Shown: positions 1 through 8,043 of the stretch, one piece after another
Layout: the number at the start of each line of letters is the position of its first letter
Position numbering within the stretch: the first letter of the stretch is position 1
DNA from: JAIXWP01 sp046309775
GTDB taxonomy: Bacteria > Bacteroidota > Bacteroidia > Flavobacteriales_D > Sanyastnellaceae
Assembly: GCA_046309775.1 (NCBI GenBank)
Contig: JBKCOM010000187.1
Span: forward strand, 29,442 to 93,441
Direction: 5' to 3'
DNA: 64,000 bases
Notes under the pieces: generated by a model
The model's database searches: none
The model's input: the letters and a program-made list of their open reading frames with translations, nothing else
Told to the model about the DNA's origin: nothing
Position numbers and translations under genes: made by a program

Positions 1-1
1 T

Positions 2-1573
2 GTGGAATATTTTGGTGAAGGTGCAAAATCATTGAGCTGCACAGGTAAAGGAACCATTTGTAATATGGGTGCTGAAATCGGTGCCACCACTTCTACTTTC
101 GGCTATGACGAAAGCATGGAGCGTTATCTCCGCAGCACAGGCCGCTCAGAAGTAGCAGACCTTGCTAATGGCATCAAAGCGCATCTTACCGGTGACGACG
201 AAGTATATGCAAACCCAGAGAAATATTTTGATCAGGTAATTGAAATCAATTTGACTGAATTGGAGCCACACCTCAATGGTCCATTCACTCCAGACTTGGC
301 TACGCCAATCAGCAAAATGAAAGAAGAAGCTGCAAAGAACAATTGGCCAACAAAAGTAGAAGTTGGACTTATTGGTTCTTGCACCAACTCTTCTTACGAA
401 GACATCGCTCGTGCAGCTTCTTTGGCTGAACAAGCAGTAGCAAAAGGTCTAACACCTAAAGCAGAGTTTAGCATCACACCTGGTTCAGAACTTGTTCGCT
501 ACACCATCGAGCGTGATGGTTTCATTGATACCTTCAATAAAATTGGCGCCACTGTTTACGCCAATGCATGTGGACCATGTATCGGTATGTGGGCGCGCGT
601 GGGTGCTGAGAAGAAAGAGCGCAACACCATTGTTCACTCATTCAATAGAAATTTCCAAAGCCGTAATGACGGTAATCCAAATACGCTCGCTTTTGTAGCT
701 TCACCAGAACTTACAACTGCTTTAGCGATTGCTGGTGATCTTACTTTTAATCCGCTTACAGATACCCTCATCAACGATAAGGGTGAGGCTGTAAAACTCG
801 ATGCTCCGAGCGGAGATGAGTTGCCATCAAAGGGTTTTGATGTAGAAGATGCAGGTTATCAAGCGCCAGCAGAAGATGGCAGTGGAGTACAGGTGAACGT
901 AGCTGAGGATTCAGAGCGTTTGCAGTTGCTCGCTCCATTCTCGAACTGGGATGGAAACAACATTACGGGAGCTCGCGTTCTCATTAAAGCGAAAGGTAAG
1001 TGTACCACCGACCATATCTCAATGGCTGGTCCTTGGTTGAGATACCGCGGACACCTCGACAACATTGCCAACAACACGTTGATCGGTGCGACCAACTTCT
1101 TTAACGGCGAACAAAACAAAGTGAAGAATCACCTTACAGGTGAATATGGTGAAGTACCTGCGGTACAGCGCGCTTATAAAGCTGCCGGTGTTCCGACAAT
1201 TGTAGTAGGTGATACTAACTACGGTGAAGGATCATCACGCGAGCACGCAGCGATGCAGCCACGTCACTTGGGAGTAAGAGCAATTTTGGTAAAATCATTT
1301 GCTCGAATTCACGAAACAAACCTCAAGAAGCAAGGTATGTTGGCATTGACATTCGCGAATGATGCTGATTATGATAAAATTCAAGAGAATGATATCATCA
1401 ACTTCACTGACCTTACTTCATTTGCACCAGAAAAGCAATTGCACCTAGAGCTTGTGCATGAAGACGGTTCGAAAGATGTAATCGCTCTGAATCATACCTA
1501 CAATGCTCAACAAATCGAGTGGTTTAAGGCTGGTGGTGCTTTGAATTTGATTCGTATGAGTTTAGAAAAATAA
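2..1573 (+). CDS. acn: Aconitate hydratase, 5'-truncated by window edge
   Basis: This is the C-terminal 523 residues of a mitochondrial-type aconitase, which interconverts citrate and isocitrate in the TCA cycle in the cytosol. The three Fe-S cluster cysteines are visible: C127 in GSCTNSS and C190 and C193 in ACGPCIG. The swivel domain carries the active-site motif YGEGSSREHA (S411-S412-R413). By comparison with family members of about 750 residues, some 230 N-terminal residues lie left of the window, so the GTG at position 2 is an internal valine and not a start. The gene stands alone here and is closed by a strong terminator at 1593-1627. Identification is firm; the exact class name (AcnA versus mitochondrial-type) is a matter of nomenclature. 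Confidence 0.96.
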   Translation: MEYFGEGAKSLSCTGKGTICNMGAEIGATTSTFGYDESMERYLRSTGRSEVADLANGIKAHLTGDDEVYANPEKYFDQVIEINLTELEPHLNGPFTPDLATPISKMKEEAAKNNWPTKVEVGLIGSCTNSSYEDIARAASLAEQAVAKGLTPKAEFSITPGSELVRYTIERDGFIDTFNKIGATVYANACGPCIGMWARVGAEKKERNTIVHSFNRNFQSRNDGNPNTLAFVASPELTTALAIAGDLTFNPLTDTLINDKGEAVKLDAPSGDELPSKGFDVEDAGYQAPAEDGSGVQVNVAEDSERLQLLAPFSNWDGNNITGARVLIKAKGKCTTDHISMAGPWLRYRGHLDNIANNTLIGATNFFNGEQNKVKNHLTGEYGEVPAVQRAYKAAGVPTIVVGDTNYGEGSSREHAAMQPRHLGVRAILVKSFARIHETNLKKQGMLALTFANDADYDKIQENDIINFTDLTSFAPEKQLHLELVHEDGSKDVIALNHTYNAQQIEWFKAGGALNLIRMSLEK

Positions 1574-1592
1574 TTTGAATAACGATCATTTC

Positions 1593-1627
1593 AAAAAGGA
1601 CGGGCATTTGCTCGTCCTTTTTTTTGT
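1593..1627 (+). terminator. Rho-independent terminator after aconitase
   Basis: AAAAGGACG at 1594-1602 pairs with CGTCCTTTT; the stem extends by a G-T and two G-C pairs to an ATTT loop and is followed by an uninterrupted T run. It lies 20 bases after the aconitase stop. Confidence 0.9.
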
Positions 1628-1640
1628 TTTGATAAGTTTC

Positions 1641-1672
1641 TTTTGAGTGAATGATTTTTACAAATAAACTTG
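1641..1672 (+). promoter_or_regulatory. Bacteroidota-type promoter for the Pmp3 lipoprotein
   Basis: TTTTG at 1641-1645, 19-base spacer, then TAAACTTG at 1665-1672, one mismatch from TAnnTTTG. The ATG follows 19 bases downstream. This is an inference from the consensus. Confidence 0.4.
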
Positions 1673-1691
1673 CAGCATTAACCTCAAAGCA

Positions 1692-2291
1692 ATGAAAAAA
1701 ATATCTATTCTATTTCTAGGTCTAATAGTTTTAGGTCTAGCCGCATGTACCATTGAGAAACGCCATTTTATGAAAGGCTATCACGTGGAATGGAAGCATG
1801 GTTCACCAGAAATTGGCGGTGAAGGGAAGACGACTCATCAAGAAAATACCGCAAATCTTGATGAGACTCAAGAGTTGAATGGGGTGGTGGATGCTCCTGA
1901 AAATTTAGTGGAAGTCGCCCCAGCAGTGCAGCAACCGGTATTGAAAGCGAATACTGAGAAAGCAGTTGTGCCAAATGAAACAAAGTCGAAGGTTGTTGTA
2001 AAAAAATCTTCGAATGTGCTGAAGGACGTTACTGCGATTGGAAGCTATTCTGCTTCAGGAGATGTACAGGTGGGGGAGAGCACGACAGTATCTGAGTCTA
2101 AAGCAAAGAAGGATTTTAATTATGATACAGTACTATTGGTAATTCTAGCCATATTACTTCCTCCATTAGCAATGTACCTATATGAGGGAGAAACGTGGAC
2201 AAGCCGTTGTACCTTGAATTTGATTTTGACGCTCCTATGCGGATTGCCAGGTGTAATTCATGCACTTGTGGTGATTTTAGGAGGAAAATAG
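1692..2291 (+). CDS. Lipoprotein with C-terminal Pmp3/YqaE-like membrane domain
   Basis: The N-terminus is a lipoprotein signal peptide with lipobox L16-A17-A18-C19. Residues 20 to about 140 are polar, low in complexity and rich in Val, Lys, Glu and Ser, probably a flexible linker. The last 55 residues contain two hydrophobic segments (about 145-162 and 172-196) joined by a short charged loop with LLPPLAMYLYEG and LTLLCGLPGVIHAL, the pattern of the Pmp3/UPF0057 (YqaE) family of small stress-related membrane proteins. So a lipid anchor is joined to a two-helix membrane domain. The gene is monocistronic, between terminators at 1593 and 2309. Homologues of this layout are known in Bacteroidota; the molecular function is unknown. 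Confidence 0.8.
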   Translation: MKKISILFLGLIVLGLAACTIEKRHFMKGYHVEWKHGSPEIGGEGKTTHQENTANLDETQELNGVVDAPENLVEVAPAVQQPVLKANTEKAVVPNETKSKVVVKKSSNVLKDVTAIGSYSASGDVQVGESTTVSESKAKKDFNYDTVLLVILAILLPPLAMYLYEGETWTSRCTLNLILTLLCGLPGVIHALVVILGGK

Positions 2292-2308
2292 AGCACTGCG
2301 CAAGGGAA

Positions 2309-2342
2309 AAAAAGAGCTGGCATTGCGCCAGCTCTTTTTTTT
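2309..2342. terminator. Bidirectional terminator between convergent genes
   Basis: AAAGAGCTGGC at 2311-2321, loop ATTGC, GCCAGCTCTTT at 2327-2337: an 11-bp perfect stem. A T run follows on the plus strand and a run of A precedes the stem, so it can also end the minus-strand gene at 2364. Confidence 0.9.
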
Positions 2343-2363
2343 GTGATAAGAATAATCTCGGTA

Positions 2364-2891
2364 TTAATTGAGGTTGAGACAAACACCAACGCTTACCCAC
2401 GCGATGGAGTAACCGACCTCTGCAAAAGCAGTGAATTTTTCGGTGATATTATATCTTCCTCCAACATACCCTCCGAAAATCACGCCACCTCCAGCTTCTG
2501 GCTCGATTCCGAATAAACCACCATCATTTTCAAACTTTACCGAAGCGCGATTAAAACCAAGCATCGCACCTGCGTAGACATCATAATCTGATGTGTTCAA
2601 AAAGTGGTAGTTTCCTCTAGCGCCGATAATGAGATAAGAGTATTTCACTTCGCCGAAAAATGCTAAGTCGGCACTAGCAGAGGTGTAACCAATAAGGCCT
2701 CCAACACCGATTTTATCAGAGATACCATATTCATAAGAGGCATGCACTGGCGGAACTCCAGTCTTTAATCCACTGCCGGCATAGCCACTGCCGAATCCCA
2801 CACCGAGATGTAGTCTTTGACTTCCAGCTTCGAATTGTGCGGAAACTTGGATGCAGATCATCACTGCAATAATTGAAAATAGCTTTTTCAT
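2364..2891 (-). CDS. Small outer-membrane beta-barrel protein
   Basis: A 175-residue protein with a signal peptide (about 18 residues, cleavage after VSA) followed by alternating hydrophobic and polar strands rich in Gly, Tyr and Phe (for example HLGVGFGSGY and GVGGLIGYTSAS). It ends in aromatic and aliphatic residues, VSVGVCLNLN. The layout is that of an 8-strand outer-membrane barrel (OmpW/OmpX-like porin family). No enzymatic motif is visible. The gene stands alone on the minus strand and shares a bidirectional terminator with the preceding lipoprotein gene. Its upstream region (2892-3081) has no clear -7 element beyond a weak TAATGTTG at 2922-2929 on the minus strand. Confidence 0.75.
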   Translation of the reverse strand: MKKLFSIIAVMICIQVSAQFEAGSQRLHLGVGFGSGYAGSGLKTGVPPVHASYEYGISDKIGVGGLIGYTSASADLAFFGEVKYSYLIIGARGNYHFLNTSDYDVYAGAMLGFNRASVKFENDGGLFGIEPEAGGGVIFGGYVGGRYNITEKFTAFAEVGYSIAWVSVGVCLNLN

Positions 2892-3069
2892 GAGGTTAAA
2901 ATTATTAAATGTTTAGTGATGCAACATTAGAGCTCCTGATTCGGAGATTTCTACGTGAAATACCCTATTTTTAGATTTGATGCGGGTTTACTTTTGGGAA
3001 TCAATAATTATCCAATGTGATTTGTGCTTAACAAGGGTTGAAATGTGCATTGGTATTCAATATTCCTAT

Positions 3070-3077
3070 TAACTTCG
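3070..3077 (+). promoter_or_regulatory. -7 element (TAACTTCG) 4 bases before the lpxC-fabZ ATG
   Basis: TAACTTCG differs from TAnnTTTG at one base. A TTG at 3050-3052 sits 17 bases upstream as a possible -33 element. Only CATC separates the element from the ATG, so transcription would begin at or beside the start codon. Confidence 0.42.
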
Positions 3078-3081
3078 CATC

Positions 3082-4506
3082 ATGAGTTCAAAGCAAAGGA
3101 CCCTGAAGTCCCCCGTCCATTTAAAGGGAGTCGGATTACACACCGGAGCTCCCGTAAACCTGAGCATTTTGCCAGCTCCAGAGAATCATGGCTACAAATT
3201 CCAACGAATGGATTTGCCAGAGCAGCCAATCATCAAAGCTGATCCTGACTTAGTGGTAAGCACTCAAAGAGGCACTACCCTAGAGCAAAATGGAGCAAGG
3301 GTATACACTACAGAGCATGTCTTAGCCGCAATCTATGGATGTAAAGTTGACAATGCACTGGTACAAATTGACGGTCCGGAGATTCCAATCATGGATGGAA
3401 GTGCTTGGCCATTTGTTCAAGCTATCGAGGCAGTGGGCTATGAGGAGCAAGAAGCAGAACGCCAATATTTAACTTTGACGGAAAACCTCACCTATGAAAA
3501 TGAGGAAAAGGGAGTAGAAATGTTGGCTGTACCTACGGCTGGAGGAGAATTTAGACTTACTGTAATGGTAGATTATAACTCGCCAATACTTGGTACGCAG
3601 CATGCGCACATGTACCAACTCAATCACTTTGTTGATGAAATAAGTCGTTGCAGAACCTTTGTTTTTCTCAGAGAACTTGAATTATTGGCCAAGAACGGCC
3701 TTATCAAGGGAGGAAGTCTGGATAATGCGATTGTGATGGTGGATCAACCATATAGTGAGGAGCAGATAAAAGACATTCTCAAATTGCTCGGGAAAGAAGA
3801 TTTGGAGGTGAAGATTGAAGGTATTGGTGTTTTGAATACTGTAAAGCTCCAATATGAAAATGAGCCAGCACGCCACAAACTCTTGGATATCGTGGGTGAC
3901 TTGGCCTTGGTAGGTCGATTTATCAGAGGGCATATTCTTGCTGCAAGGCCGGGTCATTTTGGAAACACTGAGTTTGCAAAAATTCTCAAAGGCCTTATAA
4001 AGCAGCAACAAAATGCGGCCCCAGTTTTTGATTTGTATAAAAAACCACTTTACGATATCAATGACATCACCAAGATGTTGCCGCATCGCTATCCATTTTT
4101 ATTGATAGACAAAATCATGGAAATGGATGAGACTTCGGTAATTGGAGTGAAAAACGTCACCATGAATGAGCCTTTTTTCCAAGGCCACTTCCCCGGAAAT
4201 CCAGTGATGCCCGGTGTATTGCAGGTGGAGGCGATGGCTCAAGTTGGAGGAATATTCGCTTTATCTCAAGTGAAAGATCCAGAAAACTACAGCACCTATT
4301 TCATGAAAATTGATGGTGTTAAGTTTAAGCAAAAAGTACTACCTGGAGACACCATCGTATTTAGACTTTCATTAGAATCTCCTATTCGTAGAGGGTTGGT
4401 GAATATGAAAGGAATTGCCTACGTAAATGGCAAAGAAGTATGTGAAGCAATAATGTTGGCGCAGGTTGTAAGAGATCGCGTGCCTGCAGAAACCCCTGTT
4501 AACTGA
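3082..4506 (+). CDS. lpxC-fabZ: Bifunctional UDP-3-O-acyl-GlcNAc deacetylase / 3-hydroxyacyl-ACP dehydratase
   Basis: A 474-residue fusion. Residues 1 to about 310 are LpxC, the zinc deacetylase committing UDP-3-O-acyl-GlcNAc to lipid A: GVGLHTG near residue 17, E78-H79 in TTEHVLA, and the second zinc site H265/D269 in HKLLDIVGD. Residues about 325-474 are FabZ, the hot-dog dehydratase of fatty acid elongation, with catalytic H369 in QGHFPGNPVMPG and E383 in QVEAMAQ. The two enzymes compete for the same 3-hydroxyacyl-ACP branch point, and the fusion is characteristic of Bacteroidota. lpxA starts five bases after the stop, so the pair forms an operon. No ribosome binding site precedes the ATG. 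Confidence 0.97.
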   Translation: MSSKQRTLKSPVHLKGVGLHTGAPVNLSILPAPENHGYKFQRMDLPEQPIIKADPDLVVSTQRGTTLEQNGARVYTTEHVLAAIYGCKVDNALVQIDGPEIPIMDGSAWPFVQAIEAVGYEEQEAERQYLTLTENLTYENEEKGVEMLAVPTAGGEFRLTVMVDYNSPILGTQHAHMYQLNHFVDEISRCRTFVFLRELELLAKNGLIKGGSLDNAIVMVDQPYSEEQIKDILKLLGKEDLEVKIEGIGVLNTVKLQYENEPARHKLLDIVGDLALVGRFIRGHILAARPGHFGNTEFAKILKGLIKQQQNAAPVFDLYKKPLYDINDITKMLPHRYPFLLIDKIMEMDETSVIGVKNVTMNEPFFQGHFPGNPVMPGVLQVEAMAQVGGIFALSQVKDPENYSTYFMKIDGVKFKQKVLPGDTIVFRLSLESPIRRGLVNMKGIAYVNGKEVCEAIMLAQVVRDRVPAETPVN

Positions 4507-4511
4507 AAAGC

Positions 4512-5291
4512 ATGAATAATCTAACAATCATTCATCCCGATGCTAAGATTGGCAACAACGTAACGATTGGGCCATTCACAACTATAGAAGGGGATGTTGA
4601 AATTGGAGACGGTACTTGGATTGGACCAAATGTAACCATCATGGATGGTGCGCGCATTGGGCGAAATTGTAGGATCTTCCCTGGAGCGGTGATAAGCGCT
4701 GTGCCGCAAGATTTGAAGTATGAGGGTGAAAAAACTACCACCGAAATTGGAGATAATACTACCATCAGAGAGTGTTGTACACTCAATAGAGGCACAAAGG
4801 ATAAGTGGAAGACAAAGGTTGGTAGTAATTGCCTGCTCATGGCTTATGTGCATGTCGCGCATGACGCATTTATTGGCGATAATTGTATTATAGCCAACTC
4901 AGCGAATATCGCAGGGCACGTCGATATCGAAGACTGGGTGGTCATTGAGGGTGTAGTGGCAATTCAGCAATTCATTCGCGTCGGTCAACATTCATTTATT
5001 GCAGGCGGTTCTTTGGTCAGGAAAAATGTACCTCCATTTGTGAAAGCGGCAAGAGAGCCACTAAGTTATGCTGGGGTAAATACAGTAGGTTTGAGAAGAA
5101 GGGGTTTTGCAAACGAGACCATCGCGCACGTGGAAGATGTGTATCGAATGATATATGTCCATAACAGCAATATGAGTCGCGCTCTGCACGCGGCAGAGAT
5201 GGAATTGCCCAATACTCCTGAAAAGGAAACCATTCTCGAATTTATTCGTGAATCAGACAAAGGAATTATCAGAGGTCCGCAAGGGCTTTAA
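4512..5291 (+). CDS. lpxA: Acyl-ACP--UDP-N-acetylglucosamine O-acyltransferase
   Basis: First enzyme of lipid A synthesis: it transfers a 3-hydroxyacyl chain to the 3-OH of UDP-GlcNAc in the cytosol. At 259 residues it is close to the family norm. Hexapeptide repeats (I-G-x4 type) fill residues about 8-180 and give the left-handed beta helix. The catalytic His is the second in HVAHD (H117, equivalent to E. coli H125). The C-terminal helical domain follows (VYRMIYVHN and onward). It lies five bases behind lpxC-fabZ and ten before an ABC ATPase gene, in one apparent transcription unit. Confidence 0.97.
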   Translation: MNNLTIIHPDAKIGNNVTIGPFTTIEGDVEIGDGTWIGPNVTIMDGARIGRNCRIFPGAVISAVPQDLKYEGEKTTTEIGDNTTIRECCTLNRGTKDKWKTKVGSNCLLMAYVHVAHDAFIGDNCIIANSANIAGHVDIEDWVVIEGVVAIQQFIRVGQHSFIAGGSLVRKNVPPFVKAAREPLSYAGVNTVGLRRRGFANETIAHVEDVYRMIYVHNSNMSRALHAAEMELPNTPEKETILEFIRESDKGIIRGPQGL

Positions 5292-5300
5292 TCTATTCAG

Positions 5301-5939
5301 GTGAATATTTCTTTAAAGAATATTGGTAAGAGATTTCAGAAAGAGTGGGTCTTTCAGAATATCAATATGTCTTTTGAAAAAAACGACAAAGTAGCCATTC
5401 TAGGAGGAAATGGTAGCGGCAAGTCCACACTTCTACAAATCATTAGCGGATACCTCACGCCATCTGAAGGTAGCGTGAGCTGGACCAACAGACAAAAACA
5501 AGTTGGAGTGGCGGAGGTCTTTCGCAGTGTAAGTCTCGCCACACCTTATATGTCTTTGTATGATGAGTTCACCTTAGAGGAAAACTATAACTTTTTCATT
5601 TCCTTTAAACCGCTTTTGGGTGTGCAAACGGCGTCCGAGTTTGCCACGGAAATAGAACTCTCAAAGGTTTTAAAAAAACCACTCAAAGAATTCAGCAGTG
5701 GGATGCGCCAGCGTGTAAAACTAGGTTTGGCAATTATGGCCGACACTGATTTTTTACTTCTCGATGAGCCATCGTCGCATTTGGATTCAAACGCTATAGA
5801 CTGGTACAATCAATTGGTGCTGAAATATGCGCAGGATAGAATCGTATTTGTTGCATCGAATAAAGAAGAATCTGAAATTCCATTTTGCAATAAAAGGATT
5901 GAAATTGTCGATTTTAAGCCATCTGGTGTCCAGGTCTGA
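5301..5939 (+). CDS. ABC transporter ATP-binding protein
   Basis: A 212-residue stand-alone ATPase subunit. Walker A is GGNGSGKST (residues 35-43, K41), the signature is FSSGMRQR (about 129-136), and Walker B is FLLLDEPSSHLD. No membrane segment is present, so it needs a separate permease that is not in this window. The start is GTG at 5301, ten bases after lpxA, and suits the MNISLKNIGKRF beginning typical of the fold. Its position behind lpxC-fabZ and lpxA suggests, but does not show, an envelope role. Its 3' end overlaps the convergent DUF4301 gene by 26 bases. The substrate is unknown. Confidence 0.88.
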   Translation: MNISLKNIGKRFQKEWVFQNINMSFEKNDKVAILGGNGSGKSTLLQIISGYLTPSEGSVSWTNRQKQVGVAEVFRSVSLATPYMSLYDEFTLEENYNFFISFKPLLGVQTASEFATEIELSKVLKKPLKEFSSGMRQRVKLGLAIMADTDFLLLDEPSSHLDSNAIDWYNQLVLKYAQDRIVFVASNKEESEIPFCNKRIEIVDFKPSGVQV

Positions 5940-7407
5940 GTAAATCATTTACCGTTTTTACCGGATTAAATGTACTTATAGGAACCTCGATAAATACAGT
6001 GTTCCATAATGCCATCGAACCATTCCAAAGTCCTGGTAATTCTAGTGCTTTGATTACATTTCCATCAATAAATTTATCACTAATGAATCCAGTGCTGTGA
6101 TCGATAAAATCGTTGAGATTATATTTTTTCCCAAATCTATTTTTAATTGTACAAACGATATCCACTGGATTAAAATGTGTAGAGCTTGAGAGAATCTTCA
6201 TTTGTTGAAGATGATGATGATCTACTTGTGATTTTTCTACTATTTGTTTAGAAACAAAACCATCTGACATCTTTACCCAAAATGGTCCACCACCTGGTTC
6301 TCCCTCATTCTTGACCATGCCACAAACTCTCATTGGTCTATCCAGTTGCAGTTTGATAAAATTTATTACACCAGCATGATCTGGAAGAAATGGTAATGTT
6401 GGTTGAAACCAAGTTTTTATGAAGAGAAGAGCTTCTTCTACAACCGAATGTTCATTCTGTTCGAGACGCTCTAAAAAAGAATCAGCTTGGCTTTTTAATT
6501 CTAGGAGAATACCCGCCAGCACTTTTTTATAAAAAATAGATTCATGCTTTTGGTCTTCTGTGGTCACATTATCTATGTTTTTTATAAAAATAATGTCCTC
6601 GTCTAATGCTTGTAAATTATGGATGAGAGCGCCATGACCTGCGGGCCTGAAAAGGATGTGACCATTTTTATCTCTTACAGGATGATTATTTCGATCAATA
6701 GCAGGAGTATCGGTGTTGCTTTTTTGAATGCTATGCGTCAGTATGAATTTTTCATAAGGAAATGTTGCAGTCTTTTCTTCTAAAAACTGCATTACAAGAT
6801 CGATTTGATGAGGTGCCAGTGTGAAATGAATCCTACATGTACCGTCTGATTCTCTTCCGTAATCGACGGCTTCGTGCATGTGTTCTTCGAATGCAGTTCT
6901 TATCACACCACTTTTATATCGATGAAAGGGTACGAGTCCCTTTGGAAACTTTGCAAAATCAAGACCGGGACTATAAAGAATAAACTCAAATATTTTATCC
7001 CATTGATTTTCCGTTACTAAGTTTTCTAACTCAAGGCCATGCTGCTTGAGTTTGTCTTTTAAGAGGTCGTAAAAAGGAAATAGATCAAAGTTGAGCACGA
7101 ATTCTTCCACCAAATCAGTCACTTTTATTGGGTCATACTGAAAGAGGTGATTGAACATTCGAGTGGCTGCTCCAGAGGCAGGTACGAATTTGATCATGCT
7201 CTTCGAACGACTTGTTGCATTGAATTTTTCGGAGTAATCTAGTGCTTGTGTTGGCTGCAGTTGAATGATTCCGTCATTAGGTGTACAAGGGCGCTCAAGC
7301 TCAATGGTTGAGGTTTGCTGTGTGAATCTATATATTACATTAATAAGCTCGGCAGGGCTCATTTCCCTGGCGGCGAGGTCTTTTTCATCGGTTGCAGAAA
7401 ATTGCAT
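5914..7407 (-). CDS. DUF4301 family protein, nucleotidyltransferase-like
   Basis: About 497 residues from the ATG at 7407; a TTG at 7422 would add five residues and is less likely. I recognise the Bacteroidota DUF4301 family. Several segments recall UDP-sugar pyrophosphorylases: an N-terminal FVPASGAATRMF (loop like a nucleotide-binding GxGxxTR), RPAGHGALIHNL in the middle, a following IKNIDNV like the N-D-N of that fold, and GEPGGGPFWVKM near residue 370. A sugar-1-phosphate or related nucleotidyltransferase activity is therefore an inference. There is no signal peptide or membrane segment. It stands alone, convergent with and overlapping the ABC ATPase gene. Confidence 0.72.
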   Translation of the reverse strand: MQFSATDEKDLAAREMSPAELINVIYRFTQQTSTIELERPCTPNDGIIQLQPTQALDYSEKFNATSRSKSMIKFVPASGAATRMFNHLFQYDPIKVTDLVEEFVLNFDLFPFYDLLKDKLKQHGLELENLVTENQWDKIFEFILYSPGLDFAKFPKGLVPFHRYKSGVIRTAFEEHMHEAVDYGRESDGTCRIHFTLAPHQIDLVMQFLEEKTATFPYEKFILTHSIQKSNTDTPAIDRNNHPVRDKNGHILFRPAGHGALIHNLQALDEDIIFIKNIDNVTTEDQKHESIFYKKVLAGILLELKSQADSFLERLEQNEHSVVEEALLFIKTWFQPTLPFLPDHAGVINFIKLQLDRPMRVCGMVKNEGEPGGGPFWVKMSDGFVSKQIVEKSQVDHHHLQQMKILSSSTHFNPVDIVCTIKNRFGKKYNLNDFIDHSTGFISDKFIDGNVIKALELPGLWNGSMALWNTVFIEVPISTFNPVKTVNDLLRPGHQMA

Positions 7408-7494
7408 AGTAGGTTTAATCAAGAAGGGTAATGGAGCATTGCCAAGACTCCTTGTTAGTGCTGGCGCAAGTTAAGAATTCTATTTAGAAATAAT

Positions 7495-7537
7495 AGAAAA
7501 ACCGCTCTCCTCAGAACCAAGTTCCTACCGAGAGCGG
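7495..7537 (-). terminator. Terminator of the Hpt gene
   Basis: On the minus strand CCGCTCTC (7537-7530) pairs with GAGAGCGG (7509-7502), with GAAC/GTTC pairing inside the arm, followed by TTTTTC. It lies about 30 bases past the stop of the gene at 7569-7934. Confidence 0.75.
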
Positions 7538-7568
7538 CCCTCCACCCTATATCGTTTATTGATGCACG

Positions 7569-7934
7569 CTATGATGCGCGCTGCAATTGCTCTTTTAGCT
7601 GGTAATAGACGATTTCACAATTCGCCTTAACGCGATAGACCAGCGTTGGTAACTCTTCTAGATTCCTTAGATGTTTACTGTCGTTTTCGATTTGCAAAAT
7701 ATCGGTTTCCATATCCTTGATACCAAGCATCGAAATCGAACTTTTTGCTTTGTGAGCCAGAGGATGCAGTGAAAGCGGCTCATTCTTCTTCACACATTCT
7801 TCCATCTCTTTTATATACTCAGGAACTTGCTGTAAGAAGAGATGGATGATATTGTTGATCATCTCCCTATTCCCTTGGAATACCTGATTCAGGTACGAGA
7901 GATCAAATCTCTGCGTATTCGTATTTGTGTTCAT
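7569..7934 (-). CDS. Hpt (histidine phosphotransfer) domain protein
   Basis: A 121-residue stand-alone Hpt module, all helical, of the sort that shuttles phosphate between hybrid sensor kinases and response regulators. The phosphoacceptor is H61 in LAHKAKSSISMLG, matching the HxxKxxxxxxG pattern with K64 and G71. A short Asn/Thr-rich N-terminus precedes the domain. No kinase or regulator lies next to it; the nearest hybrid kinase with a receiver in the window is at 52534-55356, which is a possible but unproven partner. It has its own terminator at 7495-7537. Confidence 0.85.
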   Translation of the reverse strand: MNTNTNTQRFDLSYLNQVFQGNREMINNIIHLFLQQVPEYIKEMEECVKKNEPLSLHPLAHKAKSSISMLGIKDMETDILQIENDSKHLRNLEELPTLVYRVKANCEIVYYQLKEQLQRAS

Positions 7935-8011
7935 GTTGTTAGGTTAGTCTCTCCCTATTACTAGAGGTCTTCCTAAAAGGTTTCATTTTTTTTAAAAAAA
8001 AATTCATTGCG

Positions 8012-8019
8012 TACCTTTG
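8012..8019 (+). promoter_or_regulatory. -7 element (TACCTTTG) for galE
   Basis: A perfect match to TAnnTTTG, 24 bases before the galE ATG. It also shows that the longer reading from a TTG at 8017 cannot be the translated form, since that codon lies inside the promoter. Confidence 0.55.
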
Positions 8020-8043
8020 TTGAAATTCTTACCTCTATATACT

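Noticed and set aside
2892..3081. Possible small RNA or riboswitch before lpxC-fabZ
   Set aside because: I found no stable stem or known riboswitch core in the 190 bases, only the proposed promoter.
8017..8043. Upstream TTG start for galE
   Set aside because: The codon lies inside the TACCTTTG element, and GalE proteins begin at the Rossmann strand MKVLVTGG.
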